64,000 nucleotides of DNA, from NCBI RefSeq assembly GCF_014334135.1, contig NZ_CP060497.1, positions 5,766,001 to 5,830,000 on the forward strand. The letters run 5' to 3'. The stretch comes from Olivibacter sp. SDN3. GTDB taxonomy: Bacteria > Bacteroidota > Bacteroidia > Sphingobacteriales > Sphingobacteriaceae. The notes beneath the pieces are model-generated. The model did not search any database, had not been told where the DNA came from, and was given only the letters and a program-made list of their open reading frames with translations. Below, one piece after another: positions 17,617 through 27,090 of this stretch (its first letter is position 1; every line of letters starts with the position of its first letter). A program made the position numbers and the translations under genes.

Positions 17617-19398
17617 ATGAACCTACTTAAAGACCGACGATTTATTCGAGGGTTAAAGATTGTTGACTCAGGCATACTTTACACCAGTTTGGTATGTTCC
17701 CTGTTTATTCTGGCACATATTGGTTATAATTCGGATATAACCGTTTCACTTTTTTTCGATCATGTTATCGTAGGCGTTTTTTATGCCTTCGGCATATTAA
17801 CGCTGGCAAAAACAATCGTTCGTTTTACTTCCCGATCCGATGACTTTGCCTTTAAATACGCGGAATTGCTGTTATGCATCTATTTTTGTTTTGTTGTTAT
17901 GGAGCGACTTATTGCTCCCATATCGCCCGATTCCTTTTTCAGGCAGGCAGAGTGGCTTTACATGGGGGTATTCGGCGTGTTTCTGGTAGAGATATCCAAG
18001 AGCAGTCTTTTCTTTGATCGGTTCTATTTCAACCCCACACTATTATTCGTCCTGAGCTTTCTCTTTCTGATATTTCTGGGCACAGCTTTACTGCTCCTGC
18101 CAAAGATAACCACCGGTCCTCCACTGAGTTTTGTCAATGCATTGTTCATGGCTACCAGTGCCGTATGCATTACAGGACTTTCCGTAGTCGATATATCAAC
18201 AGATTTCACGCTCTTTGGCCAAACGGTATTGATTGTTCTGGTACAGCTCGGCGGCCTGGGTATTATGACTTTTACCGGTTTTTTCGGTTATTTTTTTTCC
18301 GGCGGATTTTCATATAAAAATCAATTGATGTATACTGAACTGCTGAGTGAGAAGAAATTGGGATCCGTGGTAAATACCTTGTTAAAAATTATTTCGGTTA
18401 CCTTTTTTTTCGAAACGATCGGCGCGGTACTGATTTACATGCATACACGAGAAATATCAGATCAGCTCAACCAGAGCCATTTTTTCTTCGCGGTATTCCA
18501 TGCGATATCCGCTTTTTGCAATGCCGGATTTTCCACGCTGCCCCAGGGCCTCTATGAGGATGCGGTCCGTTTCAATTACCCCTTAGTGTTCACCATTGCC
18601 CTTTTGTTTGTACTGGGCGGACTGGGTTTTGGCATCGTGTTCAATACCTTTACTTTTATCAAACGCTGGACCATCAATATCTTTTGCAGGATATACCATG
18701 GCAAACCTTACCTCTATAAAGCCTGGGTCATCAGTTTTAATTCGCGGCTGGTCGCCTGGACAACATTTTTTTTATTAGCTATCGGAACCGTTAGCTGCCT
18801 TATACTGGAATATAACAATAGCCTTGCCGAACACGATGGCTTTTTTGGTAAACTGACTACCGCTTTTTTTCTGGGGTCAACCCCGAGATCGGCAGGTTTA
18901 AACACAACCGATATTGGCGCGCTGGCTACACCTACTGTCATGATCATCATGCTGCTGATGTGGATCGGCGCATCACCGGCCTCCACCGGGGGTGGTATCA
19001 AGACAACCACTTTCGCGGTGGCCATATTGAATATGGTAAGCCTGGTTAAGGGTAAGGATAAAGTGGAGATTTTCCGCAGAGAAATTTCAACTGACTCGCT
19101 GCGGAGATCCTCTGCCGTGATCATCCTGTCGCTTATCGGGCTCGGCCTATCTATTTTCGGTCTCTGTTTGACCGATGGGGAGAAAGAAATCAAAAGTATC
19201 GCCTTTGAAGCCTTTTCGGCCTATGGCACGGTAGGTCTCAGTCTCGGGATAACTCCCGAAATGAGCAGTGCGGGCAAAGTCGTGTTAGCTATCAGCATGT
19301 TTGTGGGCAGGGTCGGTGCACTCACTTTATTGGTCGCGATTGTCAAAGATATAGGATTCAAAAATTACCATTATCCGCAGGAGAAGGTACTGTTCTAA
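17617..19398 (+). CDS. trkH: TrkH/KtrB-type potassium uptake channel subunit
   Basis: 593 residues with many membrane helices and the four pore repeats typical of the superfamily: ATSAVCITGLSVVD, ISAFCNAGFSTLP, LGSTPRSAGLNTTD and FSAYGTVGLSLG, the last three with the filter glycine. It forms the K+ pore in the inner membrane and pairs with the TrkA regulator encoded 50 bases downstream. The N-terminal extension of about 130 residues is membrane-embedded. Confidence 0.93.
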   Translation: MNLLKDRRFIRGLKIVDSGILYTSLVCSLFILAHIGYNSDITVSLFFDHVIVGVFYAFGILTLAKTIVRFTSRSDDFAFKYAELLLCIYFCFVVMERLIAPISPDSFFRQAEWLYMGVFGVFLVEISKSSLFFDRFYFNPTLLFVLSFLFLIFLGTALLLLPKITTGPPLSFVNALFMATSAVCITGLSVVDISTDFTLFGQTVLIVLVQLGGLGIMTFTGFFGYFFSGGFSYKNQLMYTELLSEKKLGSVVNTLLKIISVTFFFETIGAVLIYMHTREISDQLNQSHFFFAVFHAISAFCNAGFSTLPQGLYEDAVRFNYPLVFTIALLFVLGGLGFGIVFNTFTFIKRWTINIFCRIYHGKPYLYKAWVISFNSRLVAWTTFFLLAIGTVSCLILEYNNSLAEHDGFFGKLTTAFFLGSTPRSAGLNTTDIGALATPTVMIIMLLMWIGASPASTGGGIKTTTFAVAILNMVSLVKGKDKVEIFRREISTDSLRRSSAVIILSLIGLGLSIFGLCLTDGEKEIKSIAFEAFSAYGTVGLSLGITPEMSSAGKVVLAISMFVGRVGALTLLVAIVKDIGFKNYHYPQEKVLF

Positions 19399-19448
19399 CA
19401 TTAACTGATATAGCAGGGTCTTTGCAGGAAATTTAAAAAAACAGATTT

Positions 19449-20126
19449 ATGAAATATATCGTTTTAGGACTGGGAAACTTCGGTAGAGCATTGAGCATTA
19501 GACTGACGGCATTGGGCCATGAGGTTATCGGCGTCGACAACAGCATGTCCAAAGTAGAAAATCTGCGCGAGAAGATCACCCATACCGTGTGCATGGACTG
19601 CACCGATCGTGACGCGGTAAGCTCTCTGCCGTTAAGGGACAGTGACGTAGTGATCGTCGCCATCGGCGAGGACGAGGGTGCCTCCCTGCTGGCCACGGCA
19701 TTAATGAAGCAACTGAACGTCAAACGCATTGTCGGCCGCGTGGTATCTGATCTGCAGAAGACGGTACTGGAGGCCATGCAGATCGACGAGCACATCCATC
19801 CCGAAAAGGAATCCGCCGAGAAGCTTGCCATGCGTCTGGACAACACCGATATTATCGACAGCTTTAAAATATCCGATAAGTACAGTATCGTCGAGACCGT
19901 CGTTCCTGAAAAATATGTGGGTAAAACTTTACGGGAAGCCGACCTTACCAATCAATATAAAGTAATCGTGCTGACAACCATCAGGCAGCGTATTGAAAAG
20001 GTCAATGGCACTACCGAACAGAAAAAAGAAGTTACCGGTATCGCCAAATCATCGACAGTGCTCCATGAGAATGATATTTTGGTCCTTTTCGGAGAGCTAA
20101 ACAATATCAACAAACTTATCAAATAA
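19449..20126 (+). CDS. trkA: TrkA-type RCK regulator of potassium uptake
   Basis: 225 residues. N-terminal NAD-binding RCK domain with GLGNFGRALSIRL and the acidic VIGVDNS at the end of the second strand, followed by a C-terminal RCK_C domain (EKYVGKTLREADL ... ENDILVLFGE). A single RCK unit is KtrA-like in size. It binds nucleotides and gates TrkH. Directly downstream of trkH. Confidence 0.92.
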   Translation: MKYIVLGLGNFGRALSIRLTALGHEVIGVDNSMSKVENLREKITHTVCMDCTDRDAVSSLPLRDSDVVIVAIGEDEGASLLATALMKQLNVKRIVGRVVSDLQKTVLEAMQIDEHIHPEKESAEKLAMRLDNTDIIDSFKISDKYSIVETVVPEKYVGKTLREADLTNQYKVIVLTTIRQRIEKVNGTTEQKKEVTGIAKSSTVLHENDILVLFGELNNINKLIK

Positions 20127-20425
20127 CCCATGCGAGCTTATTGATTGTTGATCGCCACGCTATCAGCAGATTTGAAAACAACATCGAAATGACAGCTGTT
20201 GAACAGGTAAAAGTGGTATCTAAAACATCATTTCCAATGATTATCCGTTAAAAAACGTTCAAAAAAAGTTTTTTTTATTATTGCACAAACCAAGATCTAC
20301 AGAAATCAACAGCTTTACCGACACAAATAGACAGTTTTTTGGCTCTTCTATTTTATTTTTCTATTATTGGGCGTTTAAAACTGGACACCCAAACCATTAT
20401 CGTTCATATTTTTATCAAAAACCAT
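20127..20425. other. Gap upstream of the symporter gene
   Basis: About 300 bases, AT-rich at the 3' end, with no gene. It probably contains the promoter of the symporter gene. No certain motif. Confidence 0.35.
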
Positions 20426-21868
20426 ATGGAAAACGCCATAAACTACTTAAATGACCTTGTTTGGAGCAACGCGCTGATCGTACTTTGCCTAGGCGCGGGC
20501 ATCTATTTTTCAATTGTGACCAAACTGGTCCAGGTAAGGAAGATCGGCGAAATGCTACGATTACTTTTTGGTGGAAAATCTTCGAAAAAGGGTGTCAGTT
20601 CTTTTCAGGCTTTTTCCATTGCCATATCCGGAAGGGTCGGCACGGGGAACATCGCGGGGGTAGCCACCGCCATCGCCATGGGCGGACCTGGGGCTGTATT
20701 CTGGATGTGGGCCATTGCCTTTCTCGGCGCTTCGTCCGCTTTTGTGGAAGCCACGCTCGGCCAGATCTACAAAAGCGAAATCGACGGACAATATCGTGGT
20801 GGACCTGCCTATTACATCGAGAAAGGTTTAAGGATGAAATGGTATGCCGTATTATTTGCCATAGCAACTATTCTCAGCACGGCGATTTTTCTTCCGGGCG
20901 TACAGAGCAACAGCATCGTTTCCAGCAGCTATAATGCCTTTGACATACCGGTACATATCTCAGGCGCTATTGTAACCATCTTACTAGGTCTGATCATTTT
21001 TGGAGGGGTGAAAAGAATAGGTAAAGTGGCCGAATATGTGGTACCGTTTATGGCGGGGGCATATATACTGATGGCGATATTGATCATATCGTTCCACCTT
21101 TCGGAAATACCCACTGTATTGAGCTTGATATTCCGTTCGGCATTTGGCCTGGAACCGATATACAGCGGAATCTTTGGATCGGCGATAGCTTGGGGGGTGA
21201 AGCGAGGCATCTACTCGAACGAGGCTGGACAAGGAACGGCTCCACATGCGGCCGCCGCCGCGGAGGTCAAACATCCTGCTGCCCAGGGATTGGTACAGGG
21301 ATTTTCCGTATATGTAGATACGCTTTTCGTCTGTACAGCCACAGCATTCATGATATTATTCACCGGACAGTACAATGTCGAACACCCCACGGGCGGGTTT
21401 ATTACGGAACACCTGCCCGGCATCGAGGACGGACCGGCATTTACGCAGCATGCCGTAAGCACGCACTTCCAGGGCATCGGCTCCGGGTTTGTAGCCGTCT
21501 CGCTATTGTTTTTTGCCTTTACCACCATCATGGCTTACTACTATATCGCGGAGACCAACCTGAGCTACCTCGTTGGAAGTCGCAAGGGAAAATGGGTCCT
21601 TTACACCTTAAGGGCCTTGTTTTTGTTCTCCACTTTTTACGGTTCCATCAAAACGGCAAAGCTTGCCTGGGCATTGGGAGATATCGGAGTGGGCATGATG
21701 GCATGGCTCAATATCATCGCCATTCTCCTTTTACACAGGCCTGCTATCAGGGCATTGAAAGATTATGAGGAGCAGCGGAAAGTTGTCAAAGATCCGGCTT
21801 TTTCGCCGAAGAAACTCGACATAAAACATGCTGATCTGTGGGACGAAGCAAGTGACTACGCCTATTAA
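20426..21868 (+). CDS. Sodium:alanine/glycine symporter (AGCS family)
   Basis: 480 residues from the ATG at 20426; an earlier in-frame start at 20339 adds 29 unlikely residues. Family motifs are clear: SFQAFSIAISGRVGTGNIAGVATAIAMGGPGAVFWMW and IYSNEAGQGTAPHAAAAA. It imports a small neutral amino acid with Na+. In a cluster with K+ uptake and NhaA it may be part of osmotic adaptation (inference). Confidence 0.92.
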   Translation: MENAINYLNDLVWSNALIVLCLGAGIYFSIVTKLVQVRKIGEMLRLLFGGKSSKKGVSSFQAFSIAISGRVGTGNIAGVATAIAMGGPGAVFWMWAIAFLGASSAFVEATLGQIYKSEIDGQYRGGPAYYIEKGLRMKWYAVLFAIATILSTAIFLPGVQSNSIVSSSYNAFDIPVHISGAIVTILLGLIIFGGVKRIGKVAEYVVPFMAGAYILMAILIISFHLSEIPTVLSLIFRSAFGLEPIYSGIFGSAIAWGVKRGIYSNEAGQGTAPHAAAAAEVKHPAAQGLVQGFSVYVDTLFVCTATAFMILFTGQYNVEHPTGGFITEHLPGIEDGPAFTQHAVSTHFQGIGSGFVAVSLLFFAFTTIMAYYYIAETNLSYLVGSRKGKWVLYTLRALFLFSTFYGSIKTAKLAWALGDIGVGMMAWLNIIAILLLHRPAIRALKDYEEQRKVVKDPAFSPKKLDIKHADLWDEASDYAY

Positions 21869-22138
21869 CTTAAAACCAAATAAAAACCATGTTATCGCAT
21901 CTTTCGGTCCTAATCAAATCAGCAACTTTTCGATGGCATAGTGAAAAAGGATTAAATCGGCCAATGCGGTGTAGCCATATTCAAGCAAGCTGTTCGAATC
22001 CAATCCGGATTTCGATGTAGTTGAGATAAAAGATCTGCTGGAATAAATTCTCCGAATAATGTAGCATGCACATTCTTCAAACAAAATGACCAAGGTTTGC
22101 TTCTATATAAAAGACCAAATAAAAATTTATTGATCAAA

Positions 22139-22339
22139 ATGATGGAAAAGAAAACTTACCAGGGGAAAAGTCAAGAGCAAAAACCACTTTTTAAACAATT
22201 GCGTGGGCAGGTACTTCCCATTCGCGAAGGAGACTCCGCCGGAAAGCGTATGGCAAAAAATATTGGTTTTGTCCTTTTCTGTATATTTTTTCTGGCCCTC
22301 ACCGCAGCTCTTGGGGCCGCCGCCGTTGTTGCCGCCTAG
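22139..22339 (+). CDS. Small membrane protein upstream of NhaA
   Basis: 66 residues starting at the tandem ATG codons 22139/22142. A polar N-terminal half (MMEKKTYQGKSQEQKPLFKQ) is followed by one hydrophobic helix rich in Ala (FVLFCIFFLALTAALGAAAV). The stop is followed one base later by the ATG of the next gene, so the two are translationally linked. No family recognised. Confidence 0.55.
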   Translation: MMEKKTYQGKSQEQKPLFKQLRGQVLPIREGDSAGKRMAKNIGFVLFCIFFLALTAALGAAAVVAA

Positions 22340-22340
22340 C

Positions 22341-22730
22341 ATGCGTACACTATTAAACCCTTTATTTTTAATAGGCTGCCTCTTCTGGCCTACCGTCCAC
22401 GTGTTACGGGGAGCTGAAAAACTCCCGGTATTTATCAACAGTTACCTTACAGACGTGTTCGCCATACCGGTCATCGGAACATTGGTGTTGACCTTTATGC
22501 GCGTCTTTGTCACGTGCGATAAATACTATGTCTTTCCGGTTACTTATGTGTTTTTCATGGTGGCTTATACGGGACTGATCTTTGAAGGGATATTACCCCT
22601 GTTCTCCGAAAGATACACCGCCGATCTTTTTGATATACTGGCATATATCATGGGCGGATGTTTATTTCACCTTTTCATTAATAAACCATTCAAAAAGGTA
22701 ATGTCATCTGACGATAAACCCTTTTATTAA
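22341..22730 (+). CDS. Small multi-span membrane protein, unknown
   Basis: 129 residues from the ATG at 22341. About three hydrophobic spans (LLNPLFLIGCLFWPTVHVL, the segment around IPVIGTLVLTFM, and YVFFMVAYTGLIFEGILPL) with a charged tail SSDDKPFY. Overlapping or near-overlapping with the previous small gene and followed by nhaA, so likely a transport-operon accessory. Not assigned to a family with confidence. Confidence 0.6.
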   Translation: MRTLLNPLFLIGCLFWPTVHVLRGAEKLPVFINSYLTDVFAIPVIGTLVLTFMRVFVTCDKYYVFPVTYVFFMVAYTGLIFEGILPLFSERYTADLFDILAYIMGGCLFHLFINKPFKKVMSSDDKPFY

Positions 22731-22777
22731 TACACTCCAATGCGGTATTTTACCTAAAAAATTGTACTTTTACGGTG

Positions 22778-23998
22778 ATGACATCTCCAACGTATTCCAA
22801 CAGGCTAAAAAATTTCTTGTTCTCCAATACCGGTCCGGGCATTTTGCTCATGGCCTGCGTAGTGATATCCTTAACCGTTGCCAATTCTCCATTAGGGGCA
22901 GGCTTCGAGAAATTTCTTGACAAAGAAATTGGTTATGAGTCGCAGGCACTGCATCTCAGATATCCAATTATATTATGGATAAACGACGGCCTGATGGCCA
23001 TTTTCTTTCTGTTGGTTGGACTTGAAATTAAGCGCGAACTTATGGATGGAGAGCTTTCATCCGCCAGAAAAGCGGCGTTACCGGTATTTGCCGCGCTGGG
23101 GGGAGTGGTTATGCCCGCTGCTATTTATGCTTTGTTAAACCATGGCACGGAAACGGCTTCCGGCTGGGCCATTCCTATGGCTACGGATATCGCTTTTGCC
23201 CTGGCTATCATAACACTCTTGGGGAAAAAAGTACCTATCACACTCAAGATTTTTCTGGCCGCGCTGGCTATTGTGGATGACTTGATGGCCATATTGATCA
23301 TTGCGATATTCTATTCCGGAGACCTGCACTATGACTACTTAATGTATGCCGCGCTGTTGGTTGCCGGCCTTTTTACGCTCAACCGCTTAGGTGTAAAGAA
23401 CACGGCCGCCTACCTGGTTCCAGCGATCTTCATCTGGTACTTCATCCACCACTCCGGTATACATGCTACCATTGCCGGTGTGCTGACGGCTTTCACCATT
23501 CCGAGCAAAAGCAATGGAAACGCGGAATCGCCATTGCTCAAGCTGGAACATGCGCTTTCCCGGCCGGTCAATTTATTGATTATGCCCATATTCGCTCTTG
23601 CCAATACTAATATCACTTTTGTTGAAGGCATGTTCGATGGGTTAATATCACCATTAGGACTGGGTATCGTATTGGGCCTTTTCATTGGTAAGCCTTTGGG
23701 TATATTCCTGCTTTCCTGGATTTCGGTAAAATTAGGTATATGTGCCATGCCCAGCCACGCTGGTTGGAAACACTTATTGGGTGTAGGCATGTTGGCAGGT
23801 ATCGGTTTCACCATGTCTATTTTTATTGCTTTGCTATCCTTCTCCGGAGAGGAATTGCTGACGGCAGAGGCAAAATTTTCCGTTTTGGTTGCCTCCGTGA
23901 TCTCCGGTGTTGTGGGATCGATTTTCCTTAGTAGTATCAGCAAAAAGACGGACAATAAATCAGCATCAACAAACGTAGAAATAGCTAAAGAATCTTAA
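22778..23998 (+). CDS. nhaA: NhaA Na+/H+ antiporter
   Basis: 406 residues from the ATG at 22778 (a GTG one codon upstream is possible). Twelve-helix NhaA fold with family motifs: LRYPIILWINDGLMAIFFLLVGLEIKREL, the ATDIAFALAI segment, the ion-binding Asp pair AIVDDLMAIL and the C-terminal GIGFTMSIFIALL. Exports Na+ in exchange for H+. It is followed 18 bases later by a universal stress protein gene. Confidence 0.96.
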   Translation: MTSPTYSNRLKNFLFSNTGPGILLMACVVISLTVANSPLGAGFEKFLDKEIGYESQALHLRYPIILWINDGLMAIFFLLVGLEIKRELMDGELSSARKAALPVFAALGGVVMPAAIYALLNHGTETASGWAIPMATDIAFALAIITLLGKKVPITLKIFLAALAIVDDLMAILIIAIFYSGDLHYDYLMYAALLVAGLFTLNRLGVKNTAAYLVPAIFIWYFIHHSGIHATIAGVLTAFTIPSKSNGNAESPLLKLEHALSRPVNLLIMPIFALANTNITFVEGMFDGLISPLGLGIVLGLFIGKPLGIFLLSWISVKLGICAMPSHAGWKHLLGVGMLAGIGFTMSIFIALLSFSGEELLTAEAKFSVLVASVISGVVGSIFLSSISKKTDNKSASTNVEIAKES

Positions 23999-24016
23999 AC
24001 AAAATCGTAACCAAAT

Positions 24017-24859
24017 ATGATCCAGTCAATTTTAGTCCCTACCGATTTTTCCGAGAATGCGGGATTGGCGCTACGATATTCCCTGGCCATTGCCAAAAGA
24101 TTTGATTGCAGGGTGCATGTCATGCATGCGTTCACGGCCTTTCAATCCAGCTTTCAGAATGAAGCTTCCAATCGCGAGGATCTGATCCGTGCAGAGCAGG
24201 AAGCTACCGAAGAAATGGACAGCTTTCTGAAAACGGAGACTACGGAAGACCTTGCCATCTACATCAGCTCCAGCCTATTTAAAGGAAATATTGTGGAAGC
24301 TGTGGCCCAGGCGATAACTGCTGCAGGGTCTGATCTTATCATCATGGGTACCAAAGGCGCTTCAGGTTTAAAACATACCCTGATCGGCAGCAGCTCCTTT
24401 GAGGTTGCCAAAAGCTCTCCCGTGCCGTTGATCGTGGTTCCAGAAGAGACGCAGAATTTCAAACTTGAACAGATCGCCTTCCTCACCGACTATGCAAACA
24501 GCGACATCAATGCGCTGAAAACACTCAAAGGTTTGTTCGGGTCAACCAAGAGTTCCTACAGATTCTTTCACATGAAGCTGTCTGAAGAAGACTCTTCGGA
24601 GACCGATCGACACATCTTAGCGGAGTGGGTACAGTCACTCAAAAAAATAGTTCCGCTCGACAACGTTTCTCATGAACTGGTGCAGGGCGAAGAAAGCCTG
24701 GCTTTGGTAAACGAGATAGCAGAGCGGAACAATATCGATCTCCTGGTACTCACCATCCGTAAAAAAAACTTTTTTGAGAAACTGTTCCAGAAAAACCTGG
24801 TGAAGGCGATTGTTCACCAGTCTAAAACGCCTGTGCTGATACTTCAAATTGCCGTTTAA
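24017..24859 (+). CDS. Universal stress protein, tandem-domain
   Basis: 280 residues made of two UspA-like domains (residues 1-145 and about 150-280). The first begins IQSILVPTDFSENAGLALRY and carries the ATP-binding loop MGTKGASGLKHTLIGSSSFEVAKSSPVPLIVVP; the second is divergent and ends VHQSKTPVLILQI without the full loop, so probably only one half binds nucleotide. It closes the ion-homeostasis operon. Confidence 0.9.
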   Translation: MIQSILVPTDFSENAGLALRYSLAIAKRFDCRVHVMHAFTAFQSSFQNEASNREDLIRAEQEATEEMDSFLKTETTEDLAIYISSSLFKGNIVEAVAQAITAAGSDLIIMGTKGASGLKHTLIGSSSFEVAKSSPVPLIVVPEETQNFKLEQIAFLTDYANSDINALKTLKGLFGSTKSSYRFFHMKLSEEDSSETDRHILAEWVQSLKKIVPLDNVSHELVQGEESLALVNEIAERNNIDLLVLTIRKKNFFEKLFQKNLVKAIVHQSKTPVLILQIAV

Positions 24860-25116
24860 TAATCTTAAAACGTAATATTAAAATGCAAAATAAAAAGTTA
24901 TAAAACACTGGTTGATGAACTAAATAAGCTTTTTATTATGAGCGCATAAAATCGGATTAGCGGTTTTGCTTATGTGGTTTAGACGGGTAATTACGACAGT
25001 TATCGCATATATGTGTTATCTTATTACTTAAGACAAATTTTGATATCAACCTTCAGTTGGTTTAGGAAAAATTGATATTTTGATGGCTTCTGTTGCTTAA
25101 GTTGTCGATGGTGGCC

Positions 25117-25384
25117 TTAAGTTTTTTTGCAATTCGCCTCGGTTACATCTTCTATCAAAGCCACGATTTCCATTAAATCTTCAATTTGGTTTGAATTCTA
25201 CCCACTAAAGAATATCTTAAGGGTAAGATGCTTTTTATAGCTTTTTTTCTCTTTTTTATTTCTATGCAATTCCTTGTTAATCAGTTGAATAAAATTAACA
25301 TAAGGACTAACGGTAGCGGTTAAAAATTTTAAATTTTCAAACGTGAACTTTTCTAGAAATATCGAACCAATTATCTTTATTTTT
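25117..25384 (-). pseudogene. Decayed coding remnant, possibly serine-recombinase C-terminus
   Basis: The minus strand at 25199-25384 reads IIGSIFLEKFTFENLKFLTA and continues with VSPYVNFIQLINKELHRN, which resembles the C-terminal tail of Bacteroidota serine recombinases (IGSMYPEKL... style). A second frame at 25117-25197 reads NSNQIEDLMEIVALIEDV. Frames are broken by shifts and a stop and have no start. The family call is by memory of the pattern and weak. It directly follows the arsC stop codon. Confidence 0.35.
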
Positions 25385-25390
25385 TCATAA

Positions 25391-25810
25391 CTATCTGATT
25401 ATATGACGTCCTATAAACTCTTGACTGTATTGCTTGATCCGTTCCCGTACGTTCCGAAACTGTTCCATAATTTTAGCCTCAGTACCAACTGCCTTTGCAG
25501 GATCTGAAAAGTTATGGTGCAATTTGATAGCCCTTGAAGGAAAATAGGGACAACGTTCCCTAGCGTTATCGCATACGGTGATCACATAATCGAAATTAAT
25601 GCCTGCATATTCATCGATATTATTGGATGTATGAGAGGAAATGTCAATACTAACTTCTTTCATTATAGCAATAGCCCGTGGATTAACTCCATGTGTTTCC
25701 ACACCTGCGCTGTATATTTCGGCTTTGCCTTCTGCAAAATGTTTCAGATAGGCTTCCGCAATTTGACTTCGGCAACTGTTACCTGTGCAGAGTACTAAAA
25801 TTTTTTTCAT
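25391..25810 (-). CDS. arsC: Arsenate reductase (low-molecular-weight phosphatase type)
   Basis: 139 residues from the ATG at 25810. The start carries the P-loop LCTGNSCRSQIAEA (CX5R), and later a YVITVCDNARERCPYFP segment with the redox Cys pair typical of thioredoxin-coupled ArsC. It reduces arsenate to arsenite. It follows arsM with a 10-base gap; the three genes arsR-arsM-arsC run together on the minus strand. Confidence 0.9.
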   Translation of the reverse strand: MKKILVLCTGNSCRSQIAEAYLKHFAEGKAEIYSAGVETHGVNPRAIAIMKEVSIDISSHTSNNIDEYAGINFDYVITVCDNARERCPYFPSRAIKLHHNFSDPAKAVGTEAKIMEQFRNVRERIKQYSQEFIGRHIIR

Positions 25811-25820
25811 ATGACCTAGA

Positions 25821-26675
25821 TTATTGGATTGTGTGACACCTGCAGTTTGGATCATCGCAAGATTCTTGTGGTTTTTCACCATATATCGTTATACTGAATA
25901 TTCCGCCATCCTCTTTTCTGAAATTTTCTATTTCTTCTTCAGTTAAATAGTTATTAAGAATATCATCGGGAATGAAGATCTGCTTTTCCTTTTGTAACGC
26001 CATCTCTGTAAAACCATTTGAGACAATCAGGGAAAGATATTCATCTTTATCGATAGCGCCGGAAACACAACCGGCATACATCTCGGCAGCGGTACGGATT
26101 TTTTCCGGGATTTTACCCACTAATACGATATCCGAGATACTGAAATGCCCACCGGGCTTTAGTACACGGTAAATCTCTTTAAAAACTTTGTCTTTATTAG
26201 GTACTAGATTGAGTACGCAATTGCTTACAACCACATCGACTGTATTTGACGATATGGGCATTTGCTCGATATCTCCTTCACGGAACTCCACGTTATTGTA
26301 GCCCAGCTTTTCGGCATTTTCACGGGCTTTATTGATCATGGCTGAAGTAAACTCAATACCGATTACTTTACCGCTTTCTCCTGTTTCATGACGAGCGATA
26401 AAGCAGTCGTTCCCCGCCCCGCTTCCCAGATCTATTACTGTGTGTCCTTTTCTGATCTGTGCAAACTGTGTGGGAAGTCCACAACCAAGTCCCAAATCGG
26501 CATCTGAACTGTAACCTTTCATGTTGGAATAGTCATCGTTCATAATGTTGTAAACTTCATCCGAACAACATCCTGATCCACAACAGGAGGCTTGATTGGC
26601 TTCCTTGTTCTGTAAGGCAATCTGACCATACTTTTCTTTTACCAGTTCTTTTAGTTCTTTCTCTGTTTTCATCAT
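25821..26675 (-). CDS. arsM: Arsenite S-adenosylmethionine methyltransferase
   Basis: 284 residues. SAM-binding motif VIDLGSGAGNDCFIA and the characteristic Cys positions of ArsM: a CCGSGCC run near residue 31, LGCGLPT, SNCVLNLVP and YAGCVSGA. The arsenic-binding Cys residues are present. The product is trivalent methylated arsenicals, which are volatile or exported. The C-terminus is Cys-rich (CDDPNCRCH). A near-palindromic operator lies 18 bases before its start. Confidence 0.92.
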   Translation of the reverse strand: MMKTEKELKELVKEKYGQIALQNKEANQASCCGSGCCSDEVYNIMNDDYSNMKGYSSDADLGLGCGLPTQFAQIRKGHTVIDLGSGAGNDCFIARHETGESGKVIGIEFTSAMINKARENAEKLGYNNVEFREGDIEQMPISSNTVDVVVSNCVLNLVPNKDKVFKEIYRVLKPGGHFSISDIVLVGKIPEKIRTAAEMYAGCVSGAIDKDEYLSLIVSNGFTEMALQKEKQIFIPDDILNNYLTEEEIENFRKEDGGIFSITIYGEKPQESCDDPNCRCHTIQ

Positions 26676-26692
26676 TCTATAATTATCGTGTT

Positions 26693-26708
26693 ATCGCAAT
26701 ATTACGAT
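26693..26708. promoter_or_regulatory. ArsR operator candidate before arsM
   Basis: ATCGCAATATTACGAT, an imperfect inverted repeat (one mismatched pair), repeated identically at 27075-27090. It sits in the 52-base gap between arsR and arsM. Confidence 0.7.
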
Positions 26709-26727
26709 TATATTGGTTAAAAAATTT

Positions 26728-27060
26728 TTAGCAGCACTTTGCTCCGCTCAGGTCGACCTCTTTGAAAAAGTCATTAAAAAGCATGCGATACTGATTCCAT
26801 ACAACTGGGTTGACACAATAGCAAACGCTTGCCCCATCGATTGACCCCTGAATAATACCCGCTATCTTCAGTTCCTTTAGATGTTGTGAAGTTGTGGCCT
26901 GCGCAAGTCCGAGCTCCTCTACCAGATCACCGCACACACAGGCATTTTTTCTGACAAGATATTGCAAGATAGCAATCCTCGCCGGATGTGCGATGGCTTT
27001 GGCCATCACCGCCATTTCATTCTGTTCCTTGCTGAATAACCCTGATTTCGTTGCTCCCAT
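26728..27060 (-). CDS. arsR: ArsR-family metalloregulator
   Basis: 110 residues with a winged-helix fold: [31 protein letters not shown], then the recognition helix [17 protein letters not shown]. The CVCGDL motif next to the DNA helix is the classic arsenite-sensing site, and further Cys occur in SVCYCVNP and the C-terminal GAKCC. As a repressor released by arsenite it likely controls itself and arsM-arsC through the two operators. Confidence 0.9.
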   Translation of the reverse strand: MGATKSGLFSKEQNEMAVMAKAIAHPARIAILQYLVRKNACVCGDLVEELGLAQATTSQHLKELKIAGIIQGSIDGASVCYCVNPVVWNQYRMLFNDFFKEVDLSGAKCC

Positions 27061-27074
27061 ATTATTTACAACCT

Positions 27075-27090
27075 ATCGCAATATTACGAT
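27075..27090. promoter_or_regulatory. ArsR operator candidate before arsR
   Basis: Identical copy of the 16-bp near-palindrome ATCGCAATATTACGAT found before arsM, placed 15 bases upstream of the arsR start codon. Confidence 0.7.

Noticed and set aside
21985-22015. GTTCGAATCC sequence resembling a tRNA T-arm
   Set aside because: The flanking bases do not form a T-stem and no acceptor or anticodon arm can be drawn.
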